A DNA stretch of 64,000 nt from CAYUET01 sp964443875 (GTDB lineage: Bacteria > Auribacterota > JAFGBW01). A program made the position numbers and the translations under genes. The notes under the pieces were generated by a model, which was not told where the DNA came from, made no database searches, and saw only the letters and a program-made list of their open reading frames with translations. The first letter of the stretch is position 1. Every line of letters starts with the position of its first letter. The stretch covers positions 1 to 64,000 of the forward strand of contig CAYUET010000005.1 of assembly GCA_964443875.1 (NCBI GenBank), in the 5' to 3' direction. Below are positions 1-8,435 of this stretch, in pieces.

Positions 1-100
1 AGGTAATCAGCCTTTTAAATTAAAATTTTTTAAAATCCTATGGGATGGTAGTGATTTTAATTTTATTTATACTTTTTCCTGCGTTTATCAATTTTTTCCA

Positions 101-982
101 TCAATCATTAGCATGCAATGAATCCGGGTGAACCAGGGTTTTTGACTCATAAAATTTCCAGACAACAGCCATGCCCATGATCCAGTCGTTTTTCTCACGC
201 ACAAGAGGGCTGGCTTCATAAACAACCCCGTCAAGATTCTCCCAGCGGGCATAAGCCCCTGCTGCCCAATCCTCATTTATTATTTTATAGATATTAACCG
301 AAAACATGGCCCCTGAATATCCGGCCTTTGGATCATAGGCTGGCCTTTGAGGCAGCATCTCATGAGATTTTACTTCATAAAAATACTGATGAAAAGCCTT
401 ATCCCCGTAGTCCACTCCTGCGCTGCATCCGAAACAAAGAGAATCATGGCCCCCCAATTTCCTATTCTGATAAATAAGCTGAAGACTTCCCCTGTATCCC
501 TGATAAGAAAAATCCAGCCCTGAATCCACGGAGACTGAAATCACTGCCCTGAGCGCGCCCTGAAGATACAAAGGGGTATCCGAATAACGGTCATTTAAAA
601 AATACTTCACACAGGGGCCGAATTCCAGAATCGAATCCAGTTCCTCCATGCCCCGGCGTGCCTCATTGTCATCATCAACCGGAGGATTTCCAAACAGGGA
701 AACACTGGTCTCCACACGCTCAGAACTGTAAAATAATCCCCGAACACCCTCCCGGTCTGCCTGGAGATATTTACCGCGTATTACCGCATAAGGAATAGGC
801 AGGACATAAACATTGTATTCATCCGATCCACGGTAATGAGGAAGCCTGCCCACGCCTGCGAAAATGCCAAATTCCCATAAAGGCTTAGCCCTCTTATCCT
901 CTGAAGGAAATTCTTCAGAAAAGGAGATGGGGAAAGGACCCATAATCAACGCCGCAGTTAAATAAAAAATCCATTTTTTCAT
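101..982 (-). CDS. MipA/OmpV-family outer membrane protein
   Basis: Predicted outer-membrane beta-barrel protein of about 293 residues. From the chosen ATG the protein opens with MKKW and a hydrophobic stretch ending near SFSEE, a normal Sec signal peptide. The mature part has the opening typical of the MipA/OmpV family (WEFGIFAGVGRLPHYRGSDE), alternating aromatic/polar strands and a C-terminal strand ending in WKFYES plus a short tail. The family is known as outer-membrane scaffold or porin-like proteins; substrate unknown. An upstream in-frame ATG at 1000 would add six residues (MFNLHP) before the signal peptide and is less likely. Neither start has a strong Shine-Dalgarno sequence. It is transcribed away from tlyA and appears monocistronic. 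Confidence 0.75.
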   Translation of the reverse strand: MKKWIFYLTAALIMGPFPISFSEEFPSEDKRAKPLWEFGIFAGVGRLPHYRGSDEYNVYVLPIPYAVIRGKYLQADREGVRGLFYSSERVETSVSLFGNPPVDDDNEARRGMEELDSILEFGPCVKYFLNDRYSDTPLYLQGALRAVISVSVDSGLDFSYQGYRGSLQLIYQNRKLGGHDSLCFGCSAGVDYGDKAFHQYFYEVKSHEMLPQRPAYDPKAGYSGAMFSVNIYKIINEDWAAGAYARWENLDGVVYEASPLVREKNDWIMGMAVVWKFYESKTLVHPDSLHAND

Positions 983-1157
983 AGGGTGTAGATTAAACAT
1001 TTCTCATTATAAATTAACAGAAAATTCATATTGATGTCTCCCGGGCCCGATTCTTCCTGAAAAATCAAACCCTTTCCTTTTCCCCATTCATTTTATTATT
1101 TAACCTTTGACTCTTTAATGCAGATCAGACATTGTCTGTCCATTAAAGGAAAAAAAT

Positions 1158-1889
1158 ATGAAAATCCGGCTTGATCAGCGTGTCGTAAATGAAGGGATGG
1201 CAGAATCCCGGGAACAGGCAAAACGCCTTATCCTGGCAGGAAGCATTCTCAATCAGCATGGAGAAGCGCTTACCAAACCGGGCGTTGACATCGATGAAAA
1301 AATACCCATACAGCTGAAAGAGCCCCTTAAATATGTAAGCCGCGGGGGACTCAAAATTGAAGGTTTCATGAAAGACCTTTCTTTACCTCCAACAGATTTC
1401 CGATGCATTGATATTGGGGCTTCAACCGGAGGCTTTACGGACTATCTTCTTCAAAATGGAGCAAGGGAAGTGGTCTGCGTGGATGTGGGCTCCGGAATTC
1501 TTCACTGGAAAATCCGGAATGACCCCCGTGTAAAAGTGTATGAAAAAATTAATGCCAGAACCCTTCCCCCTGCGACTATCGGAGATTCCTTTGATCTTGG
1601 AGTCATGGATGTTTCCTTTATTTCATTGAAACTTGTTCTGCCTGCCGCCATTCCCTTAATACGGAAGGAAGGCTATCTCATAACCCTTGTCAAACCCCAG
1701 TTTGAAGCCGGCAGGGAACATGTGGCCAAGGGCGGAGTCGTAAAATCTGAAGAAATTCAAAAACAATGTGTTGATCAGATCAGGCTTTTTGGAATAGAAC
1801 ATGGACTAAAGGCTTTAAAAGAGGCTCCCTGCTGTATCAAGGGACCGGCCGGCAACCAGGAATACTTTATCTTATTTCAAAAGGCATAA
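1158..1889 (+). CDS. tlyA: TlyA family rRNA (2'-O-cytidine) methyltransferase
   Basis: 243 residues, full length for TlyA. An N-terminal S4 RNA-binding domain (about 2-62) is followed by an FtsJ/RrmJ-type Rossmann methyltransferase. The SAM-binding motif DIGASTGGF is at 85-93, with acidic DVSFISL at 151-157 and LVKPQFEAG at 177-185 supplying the lysine/glutamate of the family tetrad; RGGLK near 62-66 is also conserved. Family members 2'-O-methylate ribosomal RNA; some have been called haemolysins, but the sequence supports the methyltransferase role. The ATG is preceded by AAGGA. The stop lies 2 nt before der, so the two are probably co-transcribed. Confidence 0.9.
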   Translation: MKIRLDQRVVNEGMAESREQAKRLILAGSILNQHGEALTKPGVDIDEKIPIQLKEPLKYVSRGGLKIEGFMKDLSLPPTDFRCIDIGASTGGFTDYLLQNGAREVVCVDVGSGILHWKIRNDPRVKVYEKINARTLPPATIGDSFDLGVMDVSFISLKLVLPAAIPLIRKEGYLITLVKPQFEAGREHVAKGGVVKSEEIQKQCVDQIRLFGIEHGLKALKEAPCCIKGPAGNQEYFILFQKA

Positions 1890-1891
1890 TT

Positions 1892-3217
1892 ATGGAAATG
1901 ATTCAATACTTTAAAGTCTGCATCGTTGGACGTCCCAACGTCGGCAAATCTTCTCTTTTTAACCGTATTCTGGGGAAACGAGTCGCCATTGTCGATCCTG
2001 TGCCCGGAATTACCCGTGACCGTATTTTCGGAAAAATCAACCGTGACGGAAAAGTATTTGAGCTTATTGATACCGGAGGCTTCTTTGAAGGGGCAACCAC
2101 AAAAATGGAAAAAGCCCTTCTTCAGCAGCTGGAATTCGCCCTCAGTGAATCTGATCTTATCATTTTCATGATGGATGCCATTATGGGAATACATCCCATG
2201 GACAAGCAGATTCTCACTAAATTAAAAGCGCTCAATAAAAAAGTGATCTATGTCATCAACAAAGTTGACAACCAGAAACTGGAGCTCAATACAACTGAAT
2301 TTTACAGACTGGGGGTTCCCTCTTTTTTCACCCTGTCCGTACAGCACAACAGAGGTGTTGGGGATCTTCTTGAAGCGATTATGGCGGAGGTTCCTCAAAA
2401 GGAATACCCGGAAATTAAAGGCCATAAAATTGCCATCGTCGGCAAACCCAATGTAGGCAAATCGTCCTTTATCAACAAACTTTTAAATGATGAACGTCTT
2501 ATTGTCGATTCTGTCCCAGGCACTACCCGGGACTCCATCGCTGTTGATTTTTCCTGGAAAGGAGAACCTTTTGTAATTGTGGACACGGCAGGACTTACCC
2601 GCAGAAAAAAAATTCAGGAAGCCGTGGATTCCTATTCCATTTTACGGACAAGAGAAACCCTGGATCAGGTCGATCTCGGAGTCCTTATCACAGATGCTGA
2701 CCGTCTGCTTGAAAGCCAGGATATCCGCATTGGACGCATGATTCTGGACGCAGGCAAAGCCTGTATCATCCTGGTCAACAAATGGGATCTTACCAAAGGG
2801 GTCAGACAGGAACATTACAAAAGAGTCATGCTGGAAAGATTTCCTTTTCTTGCTTTTGCCCCCATTTATTTTATCTCAGTAAAAGAGGGTTTTCCGGTCG
2901 AAAAAATGATGGACCATCTTCTGAAAATTCTTAAAATTAAAGAAGAGAAAATTTCTACGTCCAAACTCAATGATCTTTTCAGCCGCGCCACTCAGCGCAC
3001 GCTTCCCCCCTTTATCGGCGGAAAAAGACTGCGGATTTATTATTCTACACAGACCTCCAGCCTTCCTCCTACTTTCTCCCTCTACATCAATTCCCTGGAC
3101 TGTGCAGCACCTCATTATCTCCGGTACCTTGAAAACCAGATCAGAAAAGAGTATCCCTTCACAGGGTACCCCATCAAATTCAAGCTGGTTCCAAAAAAGA
3201 AAAAAGATAAGAAATAA
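1892..3217 (+). CDS. der: Ribosome biogenesis GTPase Der (EngA)
   Basis: 441 residues, normal length for Der, with two tandem GTPase domains and a C-terminal KH-like domain. The first P-loop is GRPNVGKS (13-20) and the second GKPNVGKS (near 184). Each domain has its G3 (DTGG, DTAG) and G4 motif (NKVD, NKWD). The basic C-terminal end (KKKKDKK) fits rRNA contact. Der acts in assembly of the 50S subunit. Starting 2 nt after tlyA, it forms a small RNA-modification/ribosome-assembly operon. A second ATG two codons in is also possible. It converges on apbE with only 5 nt between stops and no visible terminator. Confidence 0.96.
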   Translation: MEMIQYFKVCIVGRPNVGKSSLFNRILGKRVAIVDPVPGITRDRIFGKINRDGKVFELIDTGGFFEGATTKMEKALLQQLEFALSESDLIIFMMDAIMGIHPMDKQILTKLKALNKKVIYVINKVDNQKLELNTTEFYRLGVPSFFTLSVQHNRGVGDLLEAIMAEVPQKEYPEIKGHKIAIVGKPNVGKSSFINKLLNDERLIVDSVPGTTRDSIAVDFSWKGEPFVIVDTAGLTRRKKIQEAVDSYSILRTRETLDQVDLGVLITDADRLLESQDIRIGRMILDAGKACIILVNKWDLTKGVRQEHYKRVMLERFPFLAFAPIYFISVKEGFPVEKMMDHLLKILKIKEEKISTSKLNDLFSRATQRTLPPFIGGKRLRIYYSTQTSSLPPTFSLYINSLDCAAPHYLRYLENQIRKEYPFTGYPIKFKLVPKKKKDKK

Positions 3218-3222
3218 AAATT

Positions 3223-4248
3223 TTAAACAAAAACAAGTTCGTAACCGTTTCCTTCCACCGAATGAAAAATCTCTTTTAACCCCGAAGTTGCGATAATCTT
3301 TTTATCCCGGGTAACCAGAACGGCCTCTGTTCCTGGAAACCGCTTAATCACCGCTATTCCCTTTTCAGCCCCCATGACAAAAATTTTGGAAAAGGCATCG
3401 CTGTCAACCGAGTGATCGGCAATAATACTCGCACTTAAAAGCCCGGAATCTGAAGGATATCCGGTTGCCGGATCAATAATGTGATGATAAATTTTTCCAT
3501 TCTTTTCAAAAAAACGTTCATAGGCACCCGAGGTTGAAAGAGCCTTGTCTGAAAGATCCAGAAAACCCAGATACTCCCCACGGGGCTTTAAAGGGTCCTG
3601 AATACCGACCGTCCAAGGACGCCCCTGGGGGGTTTTCCCGAGAAGCCCGATATTGCCTCCAATATCCACAAGGGCCGAGCGGATCCCCATCTGTTTATAG
3701 ATGGCAATCACTTCATCACTCGCAAAACCTTTGGCTATTCCTCCCAAATCCGCCATCTGCCCCTTTTTATTCAAAGAGGCAGTCCCCTCCTTGTCATTAA
3801 GAACCAGATCCTCATAAAAAATCAGAGGGAGGAGCTCATCAATCTCTTTCTGAGTCGGGATATCCGCATCTTCAGCAGTTACCTTCCAGCGTTTGACCAG
3901 AGGGCCGACCAGAATATTAAAAGCCCCTCCTGTTGCAGCAGAATAGGCAAGAGATTTTTTAAAAAGAAAAAACAATTCAGGCGAAAGCTTCATCTTCCCC
4001 ATAGCGGCATGACGGTTAAACCGAGACAGCTCGCTTTCAGGGATGTGGAAACTTAAAAGGCCTTCCAGCTCCTTAAGCCTGAGGCTTGCTTTGGCAGCAG
4101 CCTCTTTTGCACGAACCCCATAGATCTTCTGGGATACAACAGTTCCCATGATCAGTTCCTGAGTTTCAGAATAATTCTTTTCTTTCAAAACAAAGAAAGC
4201 GTAAAGAATCAGGACGAACAGCACTGTTAAAATCAGCAATTTTCGCAT
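3223..4248 (-). CDS. apbE: FAD:protein FMN transferase (ApbE)
   Basis: Transfers FMN from FAD to threonine residues of target flavoproteins such as Rnq/Nqr subunits. About 341 residues from the chosen ATG, where GGAG lies 8 nt upstream and the protein begins MRKLL with a single N-terminal membrane/signal segment. In-frame ATGs up to 4314 add hydrophilic residues before the signal segment and look wrong. ApbE hallmarks visible are the early MGTVV segment, GGIAKGFASD, LVDIGGNIG, the ALSTSGAYERFF segment and HHIIDPATGYP followed by the acidic SVDSDAFSKIF metal-site region. It follows ribB by about 70 nt on the same strand, so it probably shares the FMN-riboswitch-controlled transcript. Confidence 0.92.
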   Translation of the reverse strand: MRKLLILTVLFVLILYAFFVLKEKNYSETQELIMGTVVSQKIYGVRAKEAAAKASLRLKELEGLLSFHIPESELSRFNRHAAMGKMKLSPELFFLFKKSLAYSAATGGAFNILVGPLVKRWKVTAEDADIPTQKEIDELLPLIFYEDLVLNDKEGTASLNKKGQMADLGGIAKGFASDEVIAIYKQMGIRSALVDIGGNIGLLGKTPQGRPWTVGIQDPLKPRGEYLGFLDLSDKALSTSGAYERFFEKNGKIYHHIIDPATGYPSDSGLLSASIIADHSVDSDAFSKIFVMGAEKGIAVIKRFPGTEAVLVTRDKKIIATSGLKEIFHSVEGNGYELVFV

Positions 4249-4317
4249 CTTAAGGACTCCTGTCATTTTTATTTGCTTGCCCTTCATAACAAAATGAGAG
4301 GAATCCCAAAACAAAAA

Positions 4318-4953
4318 TCAATTTTTGCGAAAGCTGACAATATCCTCTACAGTGACAACCGGAAGATGGTGTGATTGTGCAAAAGTCATAATCTCCGGAA
4401 GCCTTGCCATGCTTCCGTCCGGATTTGTCAACTCACACAAAACACCGAGAGGCTTCAATCCGGCTAAAATCATCAGATCAACAGTTGCCTCGGTATGGCC
4501 CCTCCTTTCAAGAACTCCGCCCGGTTTCGCCACCAAGGGAAATACATGTCCAGGACTTACAATCTGCTCCGCCCCGGCCCGCTCATGAATCACCGCCTGT
4601 ATGGTCCGAAGACGATCTGACGCGGAAACTCCTGTTGTAACGCCTACAGCCGCTTCAATAGAAATGGTAAAGGCTGTTTTATGACGGCTTTGATTATTTT
4701 CAACCATCATCTTCAAGCCAAGAGCGTCGGCCTTTCCCCGGGTCAGACACAGGCAGACGATCCCGCTGCATTCACGGATAAGCAAGGCCATCTGAGGCCT
4801 TGTTAAAGACTCTGCCGGATAAATCAGATCCCCTTCATTTTCACGGTTCTCATCATCCACCACCAAGACCCCCTCCCCCTTTCGCAGGGAATCAAGGGCC
4901 TTTTTTATACGCATTTCTGAATTTCCGAATTTTTTGAATAACATCTGATCCAT
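4318..4953 (-). CDS. ribB: 3,4-dihydroxy-2-butanone-4-phosphate synthase
   Basis: Makes the four-carbon precursor of riboflavin from ribulose 5-phosphate. 211 residues, so a stand-alone RibB without the GTP cyclohydrolase II domain found in RibBA fusions. The active-site acidic loop DDENRENEGDL is at 33-43, and the substrate-binding segment RRGHTEATVDL is near residue 150. The ATG has GGGAGAAG about 5 nt upstream. The 5' leader contains an FMN riboswitch, so expression should fall when FMN is plentiful. apbE follows. Confidence 0.95.
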   Translation of the reverse strand: MDQMLFKKFGNSEMRIKKALDSLRKGEGVLVVDDENRENEGDLIYPAESLTRPQMALLIRECSGIVCLCLTRGKADALGLKMMVENNQSRHKTAFTISIEAAVGVTTGVSASDRLRTIQAVIHERAGAEQIVSPGHVFPLVAKPGGVLERRGHTEATVDLMILAGLKPLGVLCELTNPDGSMARLPEIMTFAQSHHLPVVTVEDIVSFRKN

Positions 4954-5029
4954 GTGTCTTCTCCCTGTATATTTTCCGGCATGAATCAGGGCAAAGGAAA
5001 GAACAGCAGACTGCCTGCTGAAAAAGGCT

Positions 5030-5162
5030 ATCCTCTTCTATCCGGACTTTACCGTTGGCTCTGGTTTTTCACCAGATCTGCTGACCTCCTCTAAAGGAGC
5101 GCTTGCGGGCTTTTCAAATTCGAATTACCGCCAGTGGGGAATCACACCCCGCCCTGAGAATT
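5030..5162 (-). promoter_or_regulatory. FMN riboswitch (RFN element) upstream of ribB
   Basis: Read on the minus strand, the leader contains the RFN blocks in order: CTCAGGGCGGGGTGTGATT, CCCCACTGGCGGTAAT, AGCCCGCAAGCGC, the GAGGAGGTCAGCAGATCTGG block, TGGTGAAAAACCAGAGCC, AACGGTAAAGTCCGGAT and the closing AGAAGAG. These match the FMN aptamer consensus closely and lie in the right place before ribB. Immediately downstream is a 6-bp hairpin (CAGCAG-gcagt-CTGCTG, about 5002-5018), a possible part of the expression platform. No strong U-run follows it, so whether control is by termination or by translation is open. Confidence 0.95.
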
Positions 5163-5202
5163 TTTATGAATTAACGATTATTGATAAATAAATCAATAAT
5201 TT

Positions 5203-7818
5203 TTAGTCCCTATTCTCTGAAATAAAAACAATACCCTGTTGTCCAAGGGTATCCGCAAAAAGCCTGCACTGAGGACCTGAACCTTCAGAAAAATCAATCA
5301 CCCGGATAATATCCGAAATCGATTTGTCTTCAGGGAGCAAATCCCCGAATTTATTGGAACAGTTCAGAAGAAAAGATTTATTCAATAACTCCCCGGTCTT
5401 TGAAGGTGAAATACCCATGTACAAAATTTTCAAATCCACCAGATCATTAAAAAAATGAGTACCCAGAGAAAGATCAGGATTAAGGCCTTCATGCATTTCT
5501 GCCACTTCGCATAATACAGAGGCGTTTTTAATTTCCGATAAGGAAACAGGAATCCCCAATTCCGGCATGCTTGTGCCCCAACGGCCAGGACCAATCAGCA
5601 TCGTCTTTATTTTAGGCGGTAAATTGGTAAGTTTTCCGATCAGATGTGCAATTTCATATCTTTTGGAAATGGGAAGCAACCCATATTTTTCAGGAACAAT
5701 ATAAATAATTCTCTCAATACTTTCGACTGAACTATAGCCGATAAGAGGGCCCAGGCTCCGAAGAATTACATTTTTTCCGGACAGATCTTCAGGAACCTTA
5801 ACACGTGAAATTTCCCCGGTGAATTGAAAGGGACGGCATTGCAGCAAATTAATCCTGTAATTGGAATCATCAAGAAAATTAACTGTAAATTCAATATCCA
5901 CAGGATTACTGTAGGCGGCACTCAGGGTAGAAAGGATTTTTTTCATATCATCAGTAAATGAAGTCCTGGTCAGAAAGTTGGTGAAGGTTAGCAGATATGA
6001 AAAGACATCTGCCATGTTGAGGGCTTTTGCACGCTCTTCCATCTCGGTATCTCTGGAGGCAAAAATATCGATGGGAAAGAATTTAATCATTCTCGCAATC
6101 TGTTCAAAAGTCAAAATAGAAAGTTTATTTTCACGAAGATCCAGAACATGCACCATTTTTTGAGAATATTTACGAACTTTATCAGAAGATCCCTCGGGTC
6201 TGAGCATCGGTTCATTAAGTGATACCACCCGGGTGTAGTCATCGTCAATACGATCAACCGCACGGGTCCCCAGCCCGAAAACAATCCTCATCACCCCCTG
6301 CTTCGGATCAATCCGTTTGTCCCAAACAAAAGGATTAAACGAATAGGCAACCCCTCCAATCTGAGGGAAATAAAGATGCTGGTAGTATTCTCCCGATACA
6401 CGCTGAATAAGGATGGCCATCTGCTCATCCTGCTGAAAAAGCCCCCGGTGGAGACGGTAGGAAAGAGCCTCCCGGCTCATCGTGCTCGCATAGACTTCCC
6501 TTACTGCTTCAAGAAAGGAATGCAGGCGTTCCTCAGGAGTACCCTGATTGGCACAGAAAACACTCTCATATTTCCCTGAAAAGGAATTCCCAAAGGCATC
6601 TTCAAGGAGACTGCTCGAGCGGACGATAATGGGGGACTGGCCGAAATAATTGAGCATTTCCCTGAACTGCTCCAGAATATCCGGAGGAAAATGACCCGTC
6701 CTGAGTTTTTTATGAATCGAATCTGCCTTTTCACAAACAGTTTCAGCTCCCTCACAATATTTAATGCGGTGCCTCTCCCACCAGCAGTTATTCTGAATGA
6801 CATAACTGTAATAAACATCGGATCCTATATAGAAAGAATCATGAGTCTCAAGTCCTTCAGAAGACAGGCGGCATTCCTTTTCGATGATTCGGCGGGCAAG
6901 GAGCATCCCGACAGATTTTCCTCCTATGAGACCTGTGCCAATCATACGTTTCCCAATATCGACGAGATTGGAGACACTGAAATACTTTTCACAAAGGGGA
7001 ATAAGATTTCCCTCACGGGTCAGTGCCATTTTTATCAGGCGGGTTTTCAGAGAATCCTCCCTTGCACGATCCTTCCTTTCGCCTCGTTTATTACTGATAT
7101 TCTGTGCCTGCTTGAACATTTCAGACCAGAGATCATGACGGTCCATATTTACGTCAATCCAGGGCTGGGGATTAATGGAAAGAATTTCCGACAGATAAAT
7201 ACTTTTCGTTACCGGATGGAACGCTTCATCCTTGAAGCTGTGAAGCATATACATCGTTGGTGAAAACCGGTTCAATACCTTGATGGGCCTGATATAGAAA
7301 TCTTCTCCGCTCGAAAAAACATCCAGAATAACCTGAGCCGTCTTATGAATTGATCTCACAGCCAGGGGGGTATGAACATTTTTAAGAAGGACAAAATAGG
7401 TCACCGTGTCATAAGTGTACAGATACGGACAGGCCAGCATAAAAAAATTTCCAAGCATGCGGTCGCTGTACCACTCCGCAGCAAGCCCCGAAAGGCAGTC
7501 AAAAAGATAGTAAGCTCCCCGTCCGTTTTTTTCAATGACCGAAAGAATTTTAAAAATGAACTGTTCGAAACCTGCCTCAGGATCAAGGTCATACTGTTCA
7601 GCCTCCACTCCTTCCGGCAGAAAACTCGGATGATCTGCAAAACGGAAATAGACGAGTCTTTTTCCCTCGGTCTGGGTATAACGGCAATACCTTTCCACAA
7701 AAGGCCTGGAATCTTCAATCTTGTCGACCTGAAAAACAACATTGTCACCGGCCAATATTCCCTGGAGAGCTGAATCAAGAGAGGGAATTCCGGAGCTGAA
7801 TTCTTTTTTATTCTGCAT
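5203..7818 (-). CDS. PEP/pyruvate-binding (PPDK N-domain) protein with KaiC-like N-terminus
   Basis: 871 residues. Residues about 8-190 resemble a KaiC/RecA fold (SGIPSLDSALQGILAGDNVV at 9-28, a Walker B-like YYLFDCLSG near 104), but the Walker A GKT is missing. After a charged linker, about 290-700 is an ATP-grasp-like pyruvate,phosphate dikinase/PEP synthase N-terminal domain: GGKSVGM, PIIVRSSSLLEDAFGNSFSG, MAILIQRVSG and a FGLGTRAVDR loop. The last 170 residues contain IGPGRWGTSMPELGIPV and LSLGTHFFNDLV, a block I associate with large PPDK-like proteins of environmental bacteria. The phosphohistidine and PEP TIM-barrel domains of true PEP synthase are absent, so a regulatory or unconventional phosphotransfer role is more likely than gluconeogenesis. 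The ATG is preceded by GAAGGA. Confidence 0.75.
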   Translation of the reverse strand: MQNKKEFSSGIPSLDSALQGILAGDNVVFQVDKIEDSRPFVERYCRYTQTEGKRLVYFRFADHPSFLPEGVEAEQYDLDPEAGFEQFIFKILSVIEKNGRGAYYLFDCLSGLAAEWYSDRMLGNFFMLACPYLYTYDTVTYFVLLKNVHTPLAVRSIHKTAQVILDVFSSGEDFYIRPIKVLNRFSPTMYMLHSFKDEAFHPVTKSIYLSEILSINPQPWIDVNMDRHDLWSEMFKQAQNISNKRGERKDRAREDSLKTRLIKMALTREGNLIPLCEKYFSVSNLVDIGKRMIGTGLIGGKSVGMLLARRIIEKECRLSSEGLETHDSFYIGSDVYYSYVIQNNCWWERHRIKYCEGAETVCEKADSIHKKLRTGHFPPDILEQFREMLNYFGQSPIIVRSSSLLEDAFGNSFSGKYESVFCANQGTPEERLHSFLEAVREVYASTMSREALSYRLHRGLFQQDEQMAILIQRVSGEYYQHLYFPQIGGVAYSFNPFVWDKRIDPKQGVMRIVFGLGTRAVDRIDDDYTRVVSLNEPMLRPEGSSDKVRKYSQKMVHVLDLRENKLSILTFEQIARMIKFFPIDIFASRDTEMEERAKALNMADVFSYLLTFTNFLTRTSFTDDMKKILSTLSAAYSNPVDIEFTVNFLDDSNYRINLLQCRPFQFTGEISRVKVPEDLSGKNVILRSLGPLIGYSSVESIERIIYIVPEKYGLLPISKRYEIAHLIGKLTNLPPKIKTMLIGPGRWGTSMPELGIPVSLSEIKNASVLCEVAEMHEGLNPDLSLGTHFFNDLVDLKILYMGISPSKTGELLNKSFLLNCSNKFGDLLPEDKSISDIIRVIDFSEGSGPQCRLFADTLGQQGIVFISENRD

Positions 7819-8042
7819 CTGAAAACATCCTTCAATCTGGATTTAAAAAATAACCCATCAGAACCTTTGTCCTCCTCATTAAAAACCGGATTTGAACAAC
7901 ACTTATTTACTGCATTTTAATGCACAATCCTTAAATAAATCAATGCAATTAAATCCATAAGCGAATATGAAAATCAGAGATAAAAAGACCATCCTGATGA
8001 AGGGGCAAAAGCTAAGCACTGACGCCTGAGATTTTAGGATCT

Positions 8043-8330
8043 TCACGCCTGCGGACTGAATAGGAGGATTTGATGTAGAGCTCGGTGATCAAGGTCCTGT
8101 TGAAAAGACCACAAGGGGGCATCTGTTTCAATTTTTTGAAGGGCTTCTTCCAATGGAAATGTTTTTGTCGAAAACAGAAGCTCGTCCGTTTCCGTACTTA
8201 ATTTTAATGCATTCGATCCTTGCAGATAGGATTGGGGGGATAAGAATTCAGGATCTTTTTCAGCCTCTGCAAAGAGCAAAAAAAATCCGGGTATAATTCC
8301 CATCCATACTGTGAAAATAATTCTGCACAT
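8043..8330 (-). CDS. Small exported protein with LSPxS motif, unknown function
   Basis: 95 codons, same strand as and about 105 nt downstream of ftsZ. The first 23 residues look like a signal peptide (hydrophobic VWMGIIPGFFLLF, then AEA as a plausible signal peptidase I site). Seven residues after that site comes LSPQSYL (30-36), the same kind of motif found after the signal peptides of the proteins at 27176 and 42013. The remaining 60 residues are hydrophilic with no recognised domain. Shine-Dalgarno support is weak (GGTAGA), so the case for a real gene rests on the signal peptide and the shared motif. Confidence 0.5.
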   Translation of the reverse strand: MCRIIFTVWMGIIPGFFLLFAEAEKDPEFLSPQSYLQGSNALKLSTETDELLFSTKTFPLEEALQKIETDAPLWSFQQDLDHRALHQILLFSPQA

Positions 8331-8386
8331 GAATTCTATCTACCACATTCTCAGTCGGAGTCAACGACTACAACTAAGCTGTTTTT

Positions 8387-8414
8387 GACCTGACAGCAAA
8401 AAATGTCTCAGGTC
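8387..8414. repeat. Inverted repeat between ftsZ and the 95-codon gene
   Basis: GACCTGA at 8387-8393 and TCAGGTC at 8408-8414 form a perfect 7-bp stem around a 14-nt loop, just past the ftsZ stop. There is no U-run after it on the minus strand, so it is not a classical terminator. It could be an mRNA-stabilising hairpin at the end of the dcw transcript. Confidence 0.4.
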
Positions 8415-8435
8415 TTACGCACACAGGTTCAAGGA

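Noticed and set aside
3223..4314. Longer ApbE starting at 4314
   Set aside because: The extra residues precede the signal segment and lack a ribosome-binding site, while the ATG at 4248 has GGAG at good spacing.
6691..7263. 190-codon plus-strand ORF opposite the KaiC/PPDK-like gene
   Set aside because: Antisense shadow of a clearly conserved protein; no recognisable domain or ribosome-binding site.
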